From: Streptomyces sp. NBC_01471
GTDB taxonomy: Bacteria > Actinomycetota > Actinomycetes > Streptomycetales > Streptomycetaceae
Direction: 5' to 3'
DNA: 64,000 bases
NCBI RefSeq assembly: GCF_041438865.1
Contig: NZ_CP109450.1
Coordinates: 6,999,501-7,063,500, forward strand
Below the pieces are notes generated by a model. That model made no database searches. It was not told the origin of the DNA and saw only the letters and a list, made by a program, of their open reading frames with translations. The translations under genes and the position numbers were made by a program. Below are positions 60,350-64,000 of this stretch, piece after piece; positions within the stretch are counted from its first letter, which is position 1; every line of letters begins with the position of its first letter.

Positions 60350-60880
60350 TTAACCTCGGGTAGCTGGAGCCGGATGTTCCCAGGTGAGCAAGTCGTAGGT
60401 CCGTCCCTTGTCGGTGACTGTCTCGGGTTTGACGTCGGTGAGGCGGAAGCCTGCGGATCGGGCGACGGCGATGCTGGGGTGGTTGTCGGGCTCGATCTCG
60501 AGGATCACCCGGGTCAGGCCCGTGGTGTGGTGCGCGTACTCGGTCATGGTTCGAAGTGCTCGCGCTGCGAGGCTCTGGCCTCGGTGGGAGGCGCCCACGA
60601 TATAGCCGATGCCGCCAGTGGTCAGGTTGAGCAGGACTTCTCCCATGGCCTGTTGCCCGTCGGTCGTGATGGCCAGGTGGATGCGCTTGTGTCCATGCCG
60701 CGCTTGGTGCGCGCTGTGCAAGTAGCGCCGTGCGGCGGCCTGGTCGAACGGTGACTCTAAGGGCGTCCGATAGGCGACGTCGGGGTCGTCGAACAGCTCT
60801 TGCAGAACGGCGAGGTCGTCGCTCGTCCATTCCCGAAGCAACAGGCCGTGAGCGGTGATCCGGAGGGGATGCATGTCCAT
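60350..60880 (-). CDS. GNAT-family N-acetyltransferase (RimJ/RimL type)
   Basis: 176 residues from ATG 60880: MDMHPLRITAHGLLLREWTS, FDDPDVAYRTPLESPFDQAA, then motif A IGYIVGASHRGQSLAARALR with HRGQSLA in the acetyl-CoA loop, and EIEPDNHPSIAVARSAGFRL. Substrate unknown. It lies between two IS21-type remnants and may have been carried by, or trapped between, these elements. Confidence 0.8.
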   Translation of the reverse strand: MDMHPLRITAHGLLLREWTSDDLAVLQELFDDPDVAYRTPLESPFDQAAARRYLHSAHQARHGHKRIHLAITTDGQQAMGEVLLNLTTGGIGYIVGASHRGQSLAARALRTMTEYAHHTTGLTRVILEIEPDNHPSIAVARSAGFRLTDVKPETVTDKGRTYDLLTWEHPAPATRG

Positions 60881-61023
60881 GGGCCCGTCATTCTGCCCTG
60901 AAGTCGATCGCTCGGGGGGATGGGTCTGCTGCATCATGCTGCCCGGCGCGAGACGCTCGCGGACGTCGTGCGGCGAGACTGAAGCCCCGCGCAACTTGTC
61001 ATGCGGGGCTCAGACACCCCTTT

Positions 61024-61245
61024 TCAAGACTTGCGGTGCTTCTCCTGGGTCTTCTTGAAGCGGAAGCTGTCGGTGCCGGTCTCGACGATGTGCGCGTTGA
61101 AGGTCACCCGGTCCACGATCGCCGCGCAGAGCCGAGGATCGGTGAACGTCTGCTTCCACTCCGAGAACGGGGCGTTCGAGGCGATGGCGATCGCGCGTCG
61201 TTCCTCGCGTTCGGTGAACACCTGGAACAGCAGCTTCGCCCCGGC
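61024..61245 (-). pseudogene. istB: istB (IS21 ATPase) 3' remnant
   Basis: The minus strand reads KLLFQVFTEREERRAIAIAS, NAPFSEWKQTFTDPRLCAAI and VDRVTFNAHIVETGTDSFRF KKTQEKHRKS, the C-terminal third of IstB, the ATP-dependent helper of IS21 transposition. The Walker domain and istA are gone. The break at about 61245 coincides with the start of a truncated plus-strand gene. Confidence 0.8.
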
Positions 61246-61693
61246 CGTGAACGGGCTGCCGCCCGAGGAGCACCCGTTCGACCGGAGCCTGGTGCATCAC
61301 CTCACGATGCACGCCCGGCTGGTCCGCGCGGTCCAGTCCCGGCTGCTGCCCGCCTCCCTGCTGCGCTTCCGGCTGCGGCGTTCGCCGATGCGGCGCCTGG
61401 CCGCAGCCTATGTGGAGGCCGGACAAGGGCTGTTGCCGTACGCGGAGCGCATCCTGAACGCCTGGGAACACACGCCACCGGTCCTCGATGCCGCCCGAAT
61501 TGAGGAGTACACCTCGCGCAGTGGACTGCCGGCCGACGAAGCACGGGACCGGATCTGGCGGGAGACGGTGAAGGAATGGGAGCGCGAGCAGCTCGCCGAC
61601 GACCAGCGCGCCGCACTCGACGAAGCCGAGCGCCCCATGAGCTGGGCCGCGACGATCATGGTCGCTGCGGTCACCGGAGAGACCTCGTACTGA
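61246..61693 (+). pseudogene. 3' fragment of a hypothetical gene
   Basis: The frame reads PPEEHPFDRSLVHHLTMHAR, LRRLAAAYVEAGQGLLPYAE and EEYTSRSGLPADEARDRIWR, ending GETSY. Helical, charged, well composed, but the start is cut off by the istB remnant. The original protein was larger. No family recognised. It converges on the Mrr-like gene, 24 bases apart. Confidence 0.5.
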
Positions 61694-61717
61694 GACCCGG
61701 CCCGGCAGCGGTTCCGC

Positions 61718-62614
61718 CTACGCGGCCACGCGGCGCCCGTCCGCGGGGTGACGCAGCGGCGCCGGAACAGGCTCCAGCAGCTCCCACAGCGGAGTGCCGG
61801 AGGCCCACTGGCCGAGCAGGTCCCGGCCGATGAGGTGGACGCCGAGCGTCCGGGCCTGGGGAACAGCCTTGTTGGTGAACTTTCCGTTGGTCACGACCAG
61901 GGCGAAGGTGGCCTTGTGTACCTCACTGGCCGTGCCCTTCAGCTCCCGGACGACGCGGACATCGACCGCGTCGCCGCGAATCCCGTCGCGCCGGTGTTTG
62001 CACTGCACCGCCCATACGCGGCGGTCGAGGTCGACGGCACGGACGTCGCAGCCGTCGTCGTTGGCCCCGCCGACGCGCTCCGCCGCGAGATCGTCGCGCC
62101 GCAGCAGATCCCGTACGGCGAACTCGAACTCCTCGTGGTCCAGCCCGTCGAGGTCCTCAAGCGACATCTCCAGCCGAGGGCTGTCTTTGTGGGCGGCGTT
62201 CCACTTGTCGCGGTCGACACGCTGCTGCATCCACACGGCGTACGTGAGGAGGATGGGCACGCCGACGAGGTCGACCGCCGCCGGGTACGGGGAGGGCCAC
62301 CAGCCAGTCCACCGGCCGGCGAGCAGACCGAGCACACACACCGTCAGCGAGACCAGGCACCACCCCGAGCTGCGGTACACCGCCCGCCACACCACCATCC
62401 GGACGTGCCGCACGCGATCGACCGTCCCGCGCTGCTTCACCCGGCTCTGGCGAACCATGCGGGCCCGGCGCATGGAGCAGGCGCGGAGATCGCTCAGCCA
62501 GTCGCGCGGGTGACGAAGGGACGGCCACCGCAGTCCAAGGCGTCTGCCTGTTCCCGATGCTCCTGCGCGGCGCGGTGCCCGTTCCCGGGCTCGGGTGCGG
62601 ACGCGTTGCTCCAT
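61718..62614 (-). CDS. Membrane-anchored Mrr-type restriction endonuclease
   Basis: 298 residues from ATG 62614. A basic N-terminus is followed by two membrane helices (about 72-90 and 100-118, SSGWCLVSLTVCVLGLLAG and VDLVGVPILLTYAVWM). Then comes the Mrr_cat domain: LDHEEFEFAVRDLLRRDDL, DDGCDVRAVDLDRRVWAVQC KHR (catalytic D...QxK) and FALVVTNGKFTNKAVPQAR. Mrr-like enzymes cut modified DNA; membrane-anchored forms are a common Actinobacterial variant. No methylase is next to it, as expected for a type IV-like enzyme. Confidence 0.8.
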   Translation of the reverse strand: MEQRVRTRARERAPRRAGASGTGRRLGLRWPSLRHPRDWLSDLRACSMRRARMVRQSRVKQRGTVDRVRHVRMVVWRAVYRSSGWCLVSLTVCVLGLLAGRWTGWWPSPYPAAVDLVGVPILLTYAVWMQQRVDRDKWNAAHKDSPRLEMSLEDLDGLDHEEFEFAVRDLLRRDDLAAERVGGANDDGCDVRAVDLDRRVWAVQCKHRRDGIRGDAVDVRVVRELKGTASEVHKATFALVVTNGKFTNKAVPQARTLGVHLIGRDLLGQWASGTPLWELLEPVPAPLRHPADGRRVAA

Positions 62615-62769
62615 GGGTGATCCCCCTCCCGTCGCGGACGCGGCATCCGCACGAGGTATGACAGCATGCGGCACTGACAGGGCGTCATGAACGGGCATCC
62701 CCGACGGTCTGATCCGGCCAGCCGCTGACGCTCGGGACGGCGACGACCCGAGCGTTTCGTGGCGGCCGG

Positions 62770-63174
62770 TCAGGTTGCTGGACGGCTTCCGGTCGGTGTG
62801 GCGACGGCCTGCGGCCGGGTGCGGCAGCCGTCGCACAGGCAGCGCATCCATGTGAAGGCGCCCTCGCCGCGGAAGCGGATGCGGCCCGGAGCGCCGCAGT
62901 CCTCGCAGGTGTGTTCGGAAGTGATCGTGGCGACGTCGGTGAGCGCGGCGGTTCGGTCGGCGAACTCGCCGTCGAACTCACCGTCCACGAAGCGATCGGC
63001 AACGGTGATGCGGAGGCCGCCGAGCTTCGTGGCGAACTCTTCGACCCTGTAGCTGGGGTCGAGATCGGTCAGATCGTGGTGGAGTTGGTTGAGCAGGGCG
63101 GCCCAGCCGGGCCCGACGGTGAAGGCCCAGGTGGGTATCTGCCGCTCTGCGGTGCGGTCGGGTTCCGTCGTCAT
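62770..63174 (-). CDS. Hypothetical protein with four-cysteine zinc site
   Basis: 134 residues from ATG 63174. A helical N-terminal domain (AFTVGPGWAALLNQLHHDLT) is followed by CEDCGAPGRIRFRGEGAFTW and CLCDGCRTRP, two CxxC pairs forming a likely zinc ribbon. Disordered tail. No ribosome site distinguishes the ATG at 63174 from that at 63183. Divergent from the XRE regulator at 63312. Confidence 0.6.
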   Translation of the reverse strand: MTTEPDRTAERQIPTWAFTVGPGWAALLNQLHHDLTDLDPSYRVEEFATKLGGLRITVADRFVDGEFDGEFADRTAALTDVATITSEHTCEDCGAPGRIRFRGEGAFTWMRCLCDGCRTRPQAVATPTGSRPAT

Positions 63175-63311
63175 GCCCGTCATGGTCGCCTACGGCACTG
63201 ACAATCGGGCTGTGGACCGGACTCCCTGGTGGAGGCATTGGCCCCCGTGGATGGCGGCAGCGCGGGTACCGTTCCGGTAGAGACGGAGTTCCAGGAGGGT
63301 TGGGGTCGAGG

Positions 63312-64000
63312 ATGCCGTACGAGATCGAGGAGCAGGAGGCGATCGGCCGCAGGATCAAGCGGCAGAGGCTCAATCTCGGCATGACGCAGGCCGACCTCGC
63401 TGCGGCGGTCGGCAAGACCCAGGGCTGGGTCTCCAAGGTCGAGGCAGGCAAGATCGAACTCGACAGCGCCGGCCTGATCAACCAGATCGCGGCCGCGCTG
63501 CACTGCCACCCCAACTTGCTGCTGGAGCGGCCATACGTCGGAACGATCGGCGAGAACCAGTGGCAGGCCGCGGCGGCATCTATCGTGCGCGAGCTGCGCC
63601 GCTACGACCTCACCCCGATCTTCGACGGCGACCCGCGCTCCTCCGACGAACTGTGGCAGGACATGACCCGGCTGCACCGCCTGCGCGACGCCGCGGCGAA
63701 CATCGCGATCCTCAAGGCCCTGCCCGACCTGTTCCGCGAGGCACGGGCCCTGGCCGAGGTCTCCTCAGGGCACGAGCGCGAGGAGGCGTTCGCGGTGTAC
63801 GCCGTCTGCTGCAAGTTCGCCCACACCGCGGCCCACGCCCTCGGTCACCCCGAGCTCATCGCCATGGCCTGCGAGCGCGCGGCGTGGTCCGCGCACCTGT
63901 CCGGCGACCCGCTCATGCCCGCCGTGGCCGACTGGATGCGGGTGTGGGACATGTGGGCGACAGCCGACTGGCAGGACTCGATCGCCCTGTCCGACAAGGC
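63312..64000 (+). CDS. XRE-family regulator, 3' end beyond the window
   Basis: 229 codons visible, no stop. The HTH is near residues 9-65 (IGRRIKRQRLNLGMTQADLA, VGKTQGWVSKVEAGKIELDS). A helical, TPR-like domain follows (REEAFAVYAVCCKFAHTAAH, ACERAAWSAHLSGDPLMPAV). Of the same general type as the regulator at 22514 and the truncated one at 44680. GGAGGGTTGGGGTCGAGG precedes the ATG. Confidence 0.85.
   Translation, partial: MPYEIEEQEAIGRRIKRQRLNLGMTQADLAAAVGKTQGWVSKVEAGKIELDSAGLINQIAAALHCHPNLLLERPYVGTIGENQWQAAAASIVRELRRYDLTPIFDGDPRSSDELWQDMTRLHRLRDAAANIAILKALPDLFREARALAEVSSGHEREEAFAVYAVCCKFAHTAAHALGHPELIAMACERAAWSAHLSGDPLMPAVADWMRVWDMWATADWQDSIALSDK

Overview
The window is high-GC actinobacterial DNA with GTG/TTG starts, ATGA/GTGA gene overlaps and strong purine-rich ribosome binding sites. 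Its gene families (S8 peptidase with a 1.2 kb C-terminal part, mutA-mutB-meaB, XRE/DUF5753-DUF397 pairs, Streptomyces-type small cysteine proteins) point to a Streptomyces chromosome carrying a large integrated element.

Layout. (1) 1-14.5 kb is ordinary core: enoyl-CoA hydratase, a secreted subtilase, the adenosylcobalamin-dependent methylmalonyl-CoA mutase operon with its GTPase chaperone, a GT-C-like membrane protein, a membrane-anchored molybdopterin oxidoreductase with a membrane partner, and an SPFH/band-7 protein. (2) At about 14.67 kb the core ends inside an undecaprenyl-diphosphatase (uppP) gene: only its last ~45 codons remain, abutting a tyrosine integrase whose stop codon lies at the junction. 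From here on the DNA looks acquired. (3) 16-21 kb is decayed: an IS5-type transposase remnant separates int from an excisionase-like gene, and an integrase remnant, a kinase and a lactate/malate-dehydrogenase-like gene are all frameshifted. A compact operon of small cysteine-rich and membrane proteins with DUF6415-like and Prim-Pol-like genes (22.3 to 20.6 kb) faces an XRE/TPR regulator across a palindromic operator candidate. (4) 26-42 kb is a conjugation-like module, nearly all on the minus strand and divided by strong hairpin terminators: MobC-like ribbon-helix-helix protein plus partner, type IA topoisomerase, PP2C phosphatase, then a four-gene type IV secretion-like operon (PrgI/TcpE-like, VirB4-like, VirB6-like, membrane protein), plus two lipoproteins. 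The VirB4-like protein seems to have lost its Walker motifs. No relaxase or coupling ATPase is visible. (5) 42-48.5 kb is accessory: homing-endonuclease-associated repeats, a chain of four tiny overlapping genes, truncated regulators, GNAT, and a frameshifted serine hydrolase.

(6) 48.6-55.4 kb holds the most unusual unit: a tightly coupled operon of a MurA/enolpyruvyl-transferase-like enzyme, a calcineurin-type phosphoesterase, two tandem dCTP-deaminase-like genes (the first deleted internally) and a GT4 glycosyltransferase. Beside it stands an anti-sigma-like ATPase / XRE-DUF5753 / DUF397 regulatory trio of the WhiJ/AbaA kind. The content suggests modification of a (deoxy)nucleotide by deamination, enolpyruvyl transfer, dephosphorylation and glycosylation. 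This is inference, not a recognised pathway. (7) 55.5-64 kb holds hypothetical genes, a 2H-phosphoesterase split by a complete 892-bp IS5-family element, PD-(D/E)XK and Mrr-like nuclease candidates, IS21 remnants around a GNAT gene, and an XRE regulator running off the end. The missing part of uppP is not in the window, so the other end of the element was not found. No tRNA, rRNA or CRISPR array was seen.
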